From NCBI GenBank assembly GCA_016190005.1, contig JACPRK010000146.1, positions 1 to 64,000 on the forward strand: a DNA stretch of 64,000 bases, in the 5' to 3' direction. The notes beneath the pieces are model-generated. The model was not told where the DNA came from and did not search any database. It saw only the letters and a program-made list of their open reading frames with translations. Origin of the DNA: Candidatus Wallbacteria bacterium (lineage in GTDB: Bacteria > Muiribacteriota > UBA6191 > JACPRK01). Both the position numbers and the translations under genes were made by a program. Of this stretch, positions 19,007 through 27,279 are shown piece by piece. The stretch's first letter is position 1. Each line of letters begins with the position of its first letter.

Positions 19007-20686
19007 ATGGCCTCCGCTGCGGCAGATCGCAAGAAGCAGGAGCTGGAACGGATGGAGGCGACGCGCCTCGCTTCCGTGGGCCACACGTATCTGTCGGACG
19101 GCCAGCCGGACAAGGCCGTGGAGGTCTATCGGCGGGCGCTGGAGCTGGTGCCCGAGTTCGGCCAGGTCTGGGTGAACCTGGCGGCCGCGCTCAACACGCT
19201 CGGCAAGCACACCGAGGCCGCCGACGCCGCGCGGCAAGCCACGACGTGCGAGACCGACAGCGCCGAGGCCTTTCTCAACCTGGGAGCGGCCTACGGGGGG
19301 CAGGGCCGCCACGACAAAGAGATCGAGTTTTACAAGAAGGCGTTGGCCGTGAAGCCCGACTTCGCGCGCGCCCACTTCAACCTGGCGCTGGCCTTCGCCG
19401 ACAAGGGGCTCGTCGCCGACGCCATTCAGGCCGCCAAGAAGGCGCTCGACTCCGACGGCGCCTGGGCGCAAGCGCACTACTTGCTTGGCTACTGCTTCGG
19501 CGTCAAGCAGATGGTCGACAGTGAAATGAAAGAGTACCGGGCGGCGCTGGAGCTGGACCCGTCCTACCTCGATGCACACCGGGCGCTGGGCGCAGCGCTC
19601 TTCTCGCAGGGCAAGTACGACGAATCGGCGGCGGCCTACCGGCGGGCTCTGGAGCTCTCGGGAGGCCAGGCCGTCGACCTGGCGAACCTGGCGGCCTCGC
19701 TGGGTGCCCGGGGTGAGCTTCGCGAGGCCGTGCAGCACCTCGAAAAGGCGTTCGAGACCGACCCCGACTGCTACGAGGCGCTGCTCAACCTGGCTGCGCT
19801 CTGCATCGCCCGGGGGGACCTGAAACGCGCCCGTGAGTACGCCGGCCGAGCTGTCGCCGCGCAGCCCGAGCGGGCCTCAGGGTACCTGGCGCAGGCCGAG
19901 GCGCTGATGCGCGAGAAGGACTACGACGGCGCCACCGCCGGCTTCAAGAGGGCGGTCGAGCTGGCACCAAAGGACTTGAAGGGGCATTTCGGTCTCGCGG
20001 CGACGCTCAACGAGGCGGGCCGGCCGCGCGAGGCGATCGACGCCGCCCAGGCGGGGCTGCAGATCGACCCGCAGAATGCCGAGATGCACTATCAGCTTGG
20101 CTTGGCTCTCAACAGCCTCAAGCGCTACAAGGAGGCCCTCGAGGTCCTCGCCAAAACCGTCGAGCTCGACCGGGACCACGCCGAGGCGCACTACCACCGC
20201 GGCATGGCCTTCGAGGCTCGCGACGAGCCCGAGCGCGCCATCGAGTGCTACACGCGCGTCATCGAGCTCAGGCCCGAGCACTTCGGCGCCCACTACGCGC
20301 TCGGCTTCCTCTACGGCAAGATCGGCAACAACGATCGCGCTCTGGTCGAGACGCGGCGGTCCGTTGAGCTCAAACCCGACTACCACAAGGCCCACTTCAA
20401 CCTCGGCCTGGCCTACGAAAACCTGGGCAAGATCGAGGAGGCCGTCGCCAGCTATCGCGAGACCGTCAAGCTGAAGACCGACTACCTGAAGGCCTACGTG
20501 AAGCTCGGCGCGCTCTACGCCAAGCTCGGCGAGAACCGGAAGTCGTCGGTCGCCTACAAAAAGGCGATCGAGTTGAAGCCGGACCAGGCCCAGCTCTACG
20601 GCAAGCTCGCCCAGGTCCTCAAGGCGCTCGGCAAGGCCGACGAGGCGAAGGCCGCCTACGAGACGTACCAGAAGCTCAAGGGTTAG
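19007..20686 (+). CDS. TPR-repeat protein
   Basis: About 559 residues, made almost entirely of some fifteen 34-residue tetratricopeptide repeats (A-x-Y-x-x-A-L-E-L-x-P pattern, e.g. YRRALELVPEFGQVW, YKKALAVKPDFARAH). No signal peptide or membrane span, so it is a probable cytosolic scaffold. ATG 19007 is chosen; a GTG at 18977 in the same frame is possible. A TAGAAT -10-like box at 18991-18996 would put the transcript start almost at the ATG. The stop codon abuts the ABC-F start with no gap. Confidence 0.88.
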   Translation: MASAAADRKKQELERMEATRLASVGHTYLSDGQPDKAVEVYRRALELVPEFGQVWVNLAAALNTLGKHTEAADAARQATTCETDSAEAFLNLGAAYGGQGRHDKEIEFYKKALAVKPDFARAHFNLALAFADKGLVADAIQAAKKALDSDGAWAQAHYLLGYCFGVKQMVDSEMKEYRAALELDPSYLDAHRALGAALFSQGKYDESAAAYRRALELSGGQAVDLANLAASLGARGELREAVQHLEKAFETDPDCYEALLNLAALCIARGDLKRAREYAGRAVAAQPERASGYLAQAEALMREKDYDGATAGFKRAVELAPKDLKGHFGLAATLNEAGRPREAIDAAQAGLQIDPQNAEMHYQLGLALNSLKRYKEALEVLAKTVELDRDHAEAHYHRGMAFEARDEPERAIECYTRVIELRPEHFGAHYALGFLYGKIGNNDRALVETRRSVELKPDYHKAHFNLGLAYENLGKIEEAVASYRETVKLKTDYLKAYVKLGALYAKLGENRKSSVAYKKAIELKPDQAQLYGKLAQVLKALGKADEAKAAYETYQKLKG

Positions 20687-22633
20687 ATGCTCCAGATCCG
20701 TGCGCTGCGAAAGTACCTCGGCGGCCGGCAGCTCTTCGACGGGGCCGAGCTGCGAATCCTCTCGGGTGACCGGCTCGGACTGGTCGGCCCCAACGGCATC
20801 GGCAAGACGACGCTCCTGAGGATGATCGCCGGGGAGGACTTCCCCGACGCCGGCCAGGTCCAGCTCGAGGGCAAGCGCACGGTGGGCTATCTGCCGCAGG
20901 AGGCCGTGAGGCCGTCCAGTCGGCCGCTGCTCGAGGAGGTCACCGCGCACGCCGGAGGGCTCAAGGCGCTGGAAGCGAAGATGCGCGCGATGGAGGAGGA
21001 CATCCATGGCGCCGCGGGTGACGAGGCGCTGACAGCGCGGTTGACCGAGGAGTACGGACGGCTCCAGCATCACTTCGAGGCGCTGCGCGGCTACGACCTC
21101 GAATTCGAAGCCGGCCGCGTTCTGACGGGCCTGGGGTTCAAGGCCGGCGACTTCGGAAAGTCCGTCGACACCTTCAGCGGTGGCTGGCGGATGCGGGCCG
21201 AGCTGGCGCGGCTGCTGCTGGCGGCGCCCGACCTCTTGCTACTCGACGAGCCAACGAACCACCTGGACCTGGCCTCGCTGGAGTGGCTGGAGGAGTTCCT
21301 CTTCTCCTACGACGGCGGCATCTTGCTGATCAGCCACGACCGCCCGTTCCTGAACCGCGTCACCAACGAGACGGTGGAGATCGACGGCGGCAAGCTGGTC
21401 GCCTATGCCGGCGGATACGATCGCTACCTGGCCGCCCGCGAGCAGCGCAAGACCATCGCCGAGGCCGCTGCGCGCAACCAGGCCGCGAAGGTAGCGCAGA
21501 TCGAGCGGTTCGTCGAACGGTTCCGCGCCAAGAACACGAAGGCCACGCAGGTCCAGAGCCGCATCAAGATGCTCGAGAAGATGGAGCGCGTGGAGGTCGT
21601 GTCGGACGCGGCCCCGATCAGCTTCAGTTTCCCCCAGCCCGAACGCAGCGGCGAGGAGGTGATGCGGCTGCGGGGCGTCGACAAGAGCTACGGGCCCACG
21701 GTCGTCTACACCGGCGTCGACTTCGTAGTGCACCGGGCCGAGAAGGTGGCGTTCGTCGGACCCAATGGAGCCGGGAAGTCCACATTGCTCAAGATTCTCG
21801 CCGGTGTGCTCCCGATCGACGATGGCTCGCGGGAGCCGGGTTACAAGGTCGAGGTCGGCTACTACGCCCAGCACCAGCTCGAGCTGCTCCAGCCCGCCAA
21901 CACGGCGCTGCAGGAGCTCTTCATCGTCGCGCCGACCGAGAGCGAGACCCGGCTGCGCACTCTGCTGGGTTGCTTCCTCTTCCGGGGCGATGACGTCCAC
22001 AAAAAGGTGCAGGTCCTCTCGGGCGGCGAAAAGGCCCGGCTGGCGCTGGCGAAGATGCTGCTGAAGCCAGCCAACTTCCTGTTGCTCGACGAGCCGACCA
22101 ACCACCTCGACATCCCCTCGCGGGACGTTCTCGAGGACGCGCTGGCCCAGTACACGGGCACGCTCTGCTTCATCACCCACGACCGCCACCTGATCGACGC
22201 CGTCGCAACGAAAGTCCTCGAGGTCGACGCCGGTCAGCTCACCTACCGCCTGGGTGGCTACTCCGAATTCGAGCGCATCCGGGCGCAACGAAGGGCGCCG
22301 GCAGACCCGTCTGCGCAACCCGCCGAGGCCGAGGGCGGCGGTTACCGCACGCGGGACCAGCGGCGCAAGGACGCCGAGGAGCGGGCCGAGCGCCGCCGAC
22401 GAACCGCACCTCTCAGGTCCGCCATCGAGAAGATCGAGGCCGACATGGAGGAGCTGACCCTGCGTGAGAAGGAGTTGTCCGACCGGATCGCCGATCCCGC
22501 GCTCTACTCGGACGCCTCCGCGATCGCCGAAGTCACGCGGGAGTACCAGCGTACGCGGAAGCGGATCGAGGAGCTGACCTATGAATGGGAGCTGAAGTCG
22601 CTGGAGATGGAAGCGATGGAGGGGGAGGCTTGA
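20687..22633 (+). CDS. ABC-F family ATP-binding protein
   Basis: A 648-residue protein with two ABC ATPase domains and no membrane span. Walker A motifs are GPNGIGKTT and GPNGAGKST. Signatures are FSGGWRMR and LSGGEKARLALA. Walker B motifs are LLLLDEPTNHLD and FLLLDEPTNHLD. The arm and P-site-tRNA-interaction linker lies between them (about 240-310), and a charged C-terminal coiled coil covers about 560-640 (Uup/YdiF-like tail). ABC-F proteins act on stalled or antibiotic-bound ribosomes. Subtype not resolved. It directly abuts the TPR gene. Confidence 0.92.
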   Translation: MLQIRALRKYLGGRQLFDGAELRILSGDRLGLVGPNGIGKTTLLRMIAGEDFPDAGQVQLEGKRTVGYLPQEAVRPSSRPLLEEVTAHAGGLKALEAKMRAMEEDIHGAAGDEALTARLTEEYGRLQHHFEALRGYDLEFEAGRVLTGLGFKAGDFGKSVDTFSGGWRMRAELARLLLAAPDLLLLDEPTNHLDLASLEWLEEFLFSYDGGILLISHDRPFLNRVTNETVEIDGGKLVAYAGGYDRYLAAREQRKTIAEAAARNQAAKVAQIERFVERFRAKNTKATQVQSRIKMLEKMERVEVVSDAAPISFSFPQPERSGEEVMRLRGVDKSYGPTVVYTGVDFVVHRAEKVAFVGPNGAGKSTLLKILAGVLPIDDGSREPGYKVEVGYYAQHQLELLQPANTALQELFIVAPTESETRLRTLLGCFLFRGDDVHKKVQVLSGGEKARLALAKMLLKPANFLLLDEPTNHLDIPSRDVLEDALAQYTGTLCFITHDRHLIDAVATKVLEVDAGQLTYRLGGYSEFERIRAQRRAPADPSAQPAEAEGGGYRTRDQRRKDAEERAERRRRTAPLRSAIEKIEADMEELTLREKELSDRIADPALYSDASAIAEVTREYQRTRKRIEELTYEWELKSLEMEAMEGEA

Positions 22634-22660
22634 GGCTTGAGGCTTCAGGGATCAGGGGGG
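22624..22660. repeat. heptad repeat (TGAGGCT/TCAGGGN)
   Basis: Five 7-bp units (GAGGCT, TGAGGCT twice, TCAGGGA, TCAGGGG) start on the last codons of the ABC-F gene; its TGA stop is the first three bases of a repeat unit. Same family as the CTGANNN array at 129-233, opposite strand. Confidence 0.65.
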
Positions 22661-22751
22661 GGCGGGAACGCGGGCAAGGGGACAGTCCGTTGTCGTATTG
22701 TGGGTTCCGGCGCCTGGCGCCTTGCACGTCGACGATCAGGAGCGTGATTCG

Positions 22752-23405
22752 ATGGGCTCTCGGCAACTGCGCACTTTCGGACTGGGCCTGATGATGGCGT
22801 CTGCCCTGGTCGAGCAAGCCTTCGCGGAGAGGCTGCTGCTGGTCAACGGGCTCGAGGTGAAGGGGTACATCACCGGCAACGAGAACGGGCATTACCTCGT
22901 TCAGATCGGCAAGTACACGAAGCGAGTGCCCGAATCGCAAGTGAAGAGCATCGTGGACGATGCGGCGACCGCGCCGGCGCCGTCCGGAGTAGCGGCGCCC
23001 GCGCCGTCGGCGGCAGCGGGGGGGGCCATCGACATCGCCAAGCTGCTTGGTGGGGCGGGTGGCGGCGGGCAGATGGGCGGCGGCATCGATCTCTCCGCGT
23101 TGCTGGGCAGCGCGGGGGGCGGTGGCGGGGGGCTGGACGTGTCCAAGATCCTTGGTGGCGGTGGCGGCGGGGCGATGGACCTGTCGGGATTGCTCGGCGG
23201 CGGTGGCGGCGGAAACATCATGGCGATGGCCGAGAAGATGAAGGACCCGGCGTTCCAGCAGCAGTTCCTGGCGCAGATCGAGGAGCGCAACAGGAGCGGC
23301 GGCAACCCGGGCGCCGCGACCCCGTACATCAACATGCTGAAGGGCCTGTTCGCTCAGCTGAACTCGGCACCGAAGACCGCGCCGGCGAAGCCTCCCGGCC
23401 ACTGA
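22752..23405 (+). CDS. secreted glycine-rich repeat protein
   Basis: A 217-residue exported protein of no known family. A signal peptide ends near LVEQAFA. Then comes a small globular N-region of about 50 residues (LLLVNGLEVKGYITG ... RVPESQVKSI), then a Pro/Ala linker, then four glycine-rich repeats. Each of these consists of a short amphipathic block (IDIAKLL, IDLSALL, LDVSKIL, MDLSGLL) followed by GGGGGG runs. A helical C-terminus contains MKDPAFQQQFLAQIEE. ATG 22752 is preferred, with AGGAG 10 bp upstream. The leader contains the palindrome GGCGCCTGGCGCC (22709-22721). Confidence 0.72.
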   Translation: MGSRQLRTFGLGLMMASALVEQAFAERLLLVNGLEVKGYITGNENGHYLVQIGKYTKRVPESQVKSIVDDAATAPAPSGVAAPAPSAAAGGAIDIAKLLGGAGGGGQMGGGIDLSALLGSAGGGGGGLDVSKILGGGGGGAMDLSGLLGGGGGGNIMAMAEKMKDPAFQQQFLAQIEERNRSGGNPGAATPYINMLKGLFAQLNSAPKTAPAKPPGH

Positions 23406-23451
23406 GCCGAATGCGCGCCGCCTGGCCTGACCCGATGCGCCGAAGGCTCCC

Positions 23452-24795
23452 GTGACGGAGCCCGGGCGCATCGGGCCGGCGGGTCGCTGGCCCTGGGTGG
23501 CTGTGCTGGCGCCTATCCTAGCGCTGGTATGGCTCGTCGACGCCTATTCGGTGAACGCGCCGTGGCAGGACGACTGGGAGCTGGTGCCGCTTTTGGAGAA
23601 GCAGGCTCTGGGGACTCTCGGGTGGTCGGACCTCTACGCGCAGCACAATGAGCACCGCATCCTCTTTCCGAGAATTGCGATGCTCACGCTGGCCTTCTGG
23701 ACTCGATGGAACCTGCGCTCCCAGGTCTGGCTCGGATTGACGATCGCCGTCGCCGGGTTTGCTGTCATCCTGTGGTTGCTCGCCAGGACACGAGAGCTGA
23801 CGTTGCCCGAGCTCCGGCCTTGGCTGCCGGTCGCCGTTGCCTGGACGTGGTTCTCGGCAGCACAGTACGAGAACTGGCTCTGGGGCTGGCAGCTACAGTG
23901 GTTCCTCTGCCGGCTTGCGTTGCTGGTAACGATCGGCGCTCTGGTGTCGCCTGGTCCCGAGGCTGGCGCGCATTCCCGAGTGCGGTTCGGGATCGCGGCT
24001 CTGGCTGCGGCGATCGGGAGCTTCTCCTTCGGAAGCGGGCTGCTCATCTGGATTGCGGGGGCCATCTCCCTGCTTGCGTCCTCGCAACAGAGAGGATGGC
24101 TCGGCTACTGGGTCGCGGCCGGTGGAGCCACCTGGGCTGTCTACTTCGCCGGCTACGTCGCCGCCCCTGGACGCGCTCCCTGGACAACGGCGCTGGAGCG
24201 GCCCGGGGAGCTGTTCCTCTACGAGCTGGCCTGCCTGGGAAGCAACTTTTCGATGAAGGTTGGTCTTGCGGCGGTGGCCGGCGGAGCGGTCGTAGCGATC
24301 GCGGCGCTCGCCTTGGTGCGGCTCTGGCGGTGCGACCGCAGGAGGCTTGCGCTGGCCGCTCCGTGGGTGGCGCTCCTCGTCTTTGCGCTGCTCGAGGGTG
24401 GCGTCGTCGCAGCGTCGCGGCTCGGGTTCGGGCTGGCCAGCGCCACGTCCAGTCGCTACGCCTCGATCTCGGCGCTCTTCACGGTGGCAGCCGTCGTGCT
24501 GGCGACGGTCGCGCTCTCCGCGGAGTCAACGGAGCAACCGGGTCCTGAGCGCCGCCGGGGGATGGCGTTCGGCGCCCTTCTGGCTCTGCTCGCGGCAGGG
24601 CTGGCCAGCGGGTATGCCTCGGGCATCGGCGAGATGACCCAGCACAAGCGGCGGCTCATGGAGGCCGTCATCTGCCTCTCGAACTTCGAGGCCGCTTCCG
24701 ACGCGCAGCTCGGGAGGTTCTACCCCGACGTCCCGAAGGTCCGGCGGCTTGCTCATTTTCTCCGGCGCGCCGGATTGGGAGGGCTGGGGCGCTAG
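23452..24795 (+). CDS. polytopic membrane protein, possible GT-C-type glycosyltransferase
   Basis: A 447-residue protein with about ten membrane helices and a GTG start. After the first helix an outward loop contains PWQDDWELVP and YAQHNEHRILFP. Paired acidic residues in that loop are typical of GT-C lipid-linked sugar transferases, but I do not see a full family signature. The stop shares the CTAG palindrome (24792-24795) with the stop of the convergent acyltransferase gene. No glycan genes lie near it. The call is tentative. Confidence 0.65.
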   Translation: MTEPGRIGPAGRWPWVAVLAPILALVWLVDAYSVNAPWQDDWELVPLLEKQALGTLGWSDLYAQHNEHRILFPRIAMLTLAFWTRWNLRSQVWLGLTIAVAGFAVILWLLARTRELTLPELRPWLPVAVAWTWFSAAQYENWLWGWQLQWFLCRLALLVTIGALVSPGPEAGAHSRVRFGIAALAAAIGSFSFGSGLLIWIAGAISLLASSQQRGWLGYWVAAGGATWAVYFAGYVAAPGRAPWTTALERPGELFLYELACLGSNFSMKVGLAAVAGGAVVAIAALALVRLWRCDRRRLALAAPWVALLVFALLEGGVVAASRLGFGLASATSSRYASISALFTVAAVVLATVALSAESTEQPGPERRRGMAFGALLALLAAGLASGYASGIGEMTQHKRRLMEAVICLSNFEAASDAQLGRFYPDVPKVRRLAHFLRRAGLGGLGR

Positions 24796-25655
24796 GACCA
24801 GAAGACGCCCGTGCGCGCGGCGACCAGCTTCTGCACCTCGCGCTGGATTCGAGTGCGGACCAGCTCGCCCAGCGCTTGCACGGTCGTGTAGTCGTGGGAG
24901 CGGGAGCGCGCGGCTTCCTTCAAGTGCAGCGGCTTGCCGAAATGGATGCGGAACTTGGTCGGCAGCGGCAGCGCGCCCAGCAGCCCGAGCCAGGGGAAGA
25001 GCGGCGTCAGAGGAAAGTACGGCAGCCCCAGCAGCCGGGCGATCGGTTGCGCGTGCGCCAGGACCGGATAGGTCTCCTCGCCGCCGACGACCGCCGTGGG
25101 GACGATCGGCGCTTGCGTCTCCAGCGCGACCTCGGCGAAGCCGCCGCGCCCGAATCGCACCAGCTTGTAGCGGTCCCGGTAGAGCTTGGCCGTGCCCTTG
25201 GCTCCTTCGGGAAAGACCCCCACCAGCTGGTCGGCTTCCAGGAGCTTGCGCGCGTTCTCACGGCACGCGAGCACGAACCCGAGCTTCGGGATCAGCTCGG
25301 CGGCGAACGGCGTGGCGCAGAGCCACTTCAGCACCAGGTACCGGACGTGGCGGTGCGCCGGGTGGTGCTTGCGGATGGCCTGCAGGATCATCGGCGCGTC
25401 GAACGGGATCGCTCCGGAGTGGTTGGCCACGATCAGAGCCCGGCCGCTCGACGGCACGTTCTCCAGCCCGCTCACTTCGACACGGAACCAGCGCGAGTAG
25501 AGGAACTCCAGCAGCGGTTCCAGGGTGCTCTCGAAGAACTCGCGGTCGAGGCCGAAGTCGTCCACGGGTGCCGGGTGGCCAAGCGCGCGGAGCCGTCCGC
25601 GCGCGCCCCCCCGAGGGTGGGTGGCTCGGGCCTTGGATGCGGTCATCCCCGGCAT
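24792..25655 (-). CDS. PlsC-type 1-acylglycerol-3-phosphate acyltransferase family protein
   Basis: About 287 residues. The acyltransferase motif is ANHSGAIPFDAPM, the variant with histidine and aspartate seven apart found in the NHSG-type LPLAT subgroup. FPEGAKG is the substrate-binding motif, and VVGGEETYP follows. It is a probable membrane-associated enzyme that acylates a glycerophospholipid or similar acceptor. Two in-frame ATGs (25655, 25646) are possible; longer upstream frame has no homology. Gap to the receiver gene upstream is about 40 bp. Confidence 0.82.
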   Translation of the reverse strand: MPGMTASKARATHPRGGARGRLRALGHPAPVDDFGLDREFFESTLEPLLEFLYSRWFRVEVSGLENVPSSGRALIVANHSGAIPFDAPMILQAIRKHHPAHRHVRYLVLKWLCATPFAAELIPKLGFVLACRENARKLLEADQLVGVFPEGAKGTAKLYRDRYKLVRFGRGGFAEVALETQAPIVPTAVVGGEETYPVLAHAQPIARLLGLPYFPLTPLFPWLGLLGALPLPTKFRIHFGKPLHLKEAARSRSHDYTTVQALGELVRTRIQREVQKLVAARTGVFWS

Positions 25656-25696
25656 TCTACCCGACCGGGCTGGGGAGGAGTCGCCCGACGGGGGGC

Positions 25697-26074
25697 TCAC
25701 ACGCTGACGGCGTTGCGCAGCTCTCGCCGCAGCCGCGCCGGATCGAAAGGCTTCAGCAAGTAGTGCGAGGCGCCCGACTTGAAGGCCTGCACGACCAACG
25801 AGATGTCGTCGCGGGCGGTCAGGACCACGATCGGAATGTCCTTGGTCTCCGAATTGCCCTTGAGCAGCCGGCAGAACTCGAGCCCGTCCATCCCGGGCAT
25901 CATCAGATCGAGGAGGATGACGTCCGGAAACTGGGACTCGGCGATTCGCAGCCCCTCTTCGCCGCAAGCCGCAGTGATGACCTCGAAATCCCGGTCGTAC
26001 TGGATCACGTCCTGGAGGGTGTCGAGCAGACGACGCTCGTCGTCGACCACCAGGACCCGGTAGGTGCCAAGCAC
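25697..26074 (-). CDS. single-domain response regulator (CheY-like receiver)
   Basis: A stand-alone receiver domain: acidic pair in VVDDERRLL, phospho-acceptor aspartate in VILLDLMMPGMDG, VLTAR, and the signalling lysine in LLKPFD. There is no output domain. I choose GTG 26074, giving 125 residues, because GAGGAA sits just upstream. A GTG at 26227 would add 51 residues of unconserved sequence. No partner kinase is adjacent. It could pair with the orphan kinase at 41215, but that is speculation. Confidence 0.85.
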   Translation of the reverse strand: MLGTYRVLVVDDERRLLDTLQDVIQYDRDFEVITAACGEEGLRIAESQFPDVILLDLMMPGMDGLEFCRLLKGNSETKDIPIVVLTARDDISLVVQAFKSGASHYLLKPFDPARLRRELRNAVSV

Positions 26075-26344
26075 GCGTTCCTCAGAGGAATTTTCGTGCC
26101 AGATCGAAGACTTTCGACCGCGGACGGCCGAGTTCTCTCCGGTGGCTGCGACCAGGTCCCCGGCAGGCGCTCCCCTGGGTGCGGCTGGCGAAAACGTTTC
26201 AGCATCCTGGAACACTTGCCTCGTCACTCTCCCCTGTACACCTTGATTGGTTTTCAGATCGCTCTCCTATGAGTCTATCCTACGGATGTCACTCGAGCCA
26301 AGAAGATCCGCCTGGACCCGATGGGATCGATTAGAATCGGGTTC

Positions 26345-27220
26345 ATGAAGATCGCGAGGCTAGTCCTGGCCGCCACACTGCTGTCGGCCGGCGCAGCGCC
26401 CGGTGCGGCCCCGCCGGCGCTGGGCCGTTTCGTCGATGCGGGGGGTGCCTGGAGTTTGCTCGCCCAGCAGGCCGCGGTGCTGGATGCCCGCACGGCGGCG
26501 GCGTACCGTAAGGGGCACCTCGCCGGGGCTCGCCTGGTCGCCTGGGACGCTTTTTCGGACACCTCTGCCCCGCTTGCCAAGGGGCTACTCTCCTCCGACC
26601 ACGAGCTTCTCGGCCGCCTGCTGGGAGCGTTGGGGGTGCGCGGCGACCGGCCGGTCCTGGTGTACGGCGATCCGCTGGCCGGCTGGGGGGAGGAAGGCCG
26701 CATCGCCTGGATGCTGGAGCACCTGGGGCACCGCGATGTCCACGTCCTGGACGGAGGAGTGAACGCATGGACCGCCGCCGGCGGCACGCTCACACGGGAC
26801 GTCCCGCCGCCCGTGACGGGGAAGTTCGAAATCCTGCCGGTCCCGGCGGTCAACGCGGCCGTGGCCGAGGTGCAGAGGGTGTCCGCCAGCGGAGGGGCGA
26901 TCCTGCTCGACACGCGAACTCCGGACGAGTACCGAGGCGCCACGTGGTACGGCGCCCCGCGCGGCGGCCACATCCCGCGCGCCCAGCTCTTCCCGTGGCA
27001 ACAGCTGCTCGACCCGGCCGGGAGACTCCTGCCGGTGGAGCGGATTCGCGCGCTGGTCGCCCCGTCTGGCTCGCCCGTGATCGCCTACTGCACGGGCGGC
27101 GTGCGTTCCGGCTTCGTCTACTGGGCGCTGGCCCACGCCGGCGTCGCCTCCGTGAAGAACTACCCCGGCTCCTGGTGGGAGTGGAGCGGCCGCAGGGACC
27201 TTCCAGTAGAGAAGGACTGA
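26345..27220 (+). CDS. exported tandem-rhodanese sulfurtransferase
   Basis: A 291-residue protein with a signal peptide (MKIARLVLAATLLSAGAAPG). The first rhodanese domain (about 30-150) has no cysteine in its active loop and is probably structural. The second (about 165-290) has the loop YCTGGVRSG with the catalytic cysteine. It would act as thiosulfate or related sulfurtransferase in the periplasm. ATG 26345 gives the cleanest signal peptide; ATG 26321 is in the same frame. A TAGAAT box at 26332-26337 suggests a near-leaderless transcript. Confidence 0.87.
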   Translation: MKIARLVLAATLLSAGAAPGAAPPALGRFVDAGGAWSLLAQQAAVLDARTAAAYRKGHLAGARLVAWDAFSDTSAPLAKGLLSSDHELLGRLLGALGVRGDRPVLVYGDPLAGWGEEGRIAWMLEHLGHRDVHVLDGGVNAWTAAGGTLTRDVPPPVTGKFEILPVPAVNAAVAEVQRVSASGGAILLDTRTPDEYRGATWYGAPRGGHIPRAQLFPWQQLLDPAGRLLPVERIRALVAPSGSPVIAYCTGGVRSGFVYWALAHAGVASVKNYPGSWWEWSGRRDLPVEKD

Positions 27221-27279
27221 AGCACCGTCGCGGAGCTCCCCCGGCAGTCGTCACCGGCTTTCCGCGGGGACTCGAGGCG

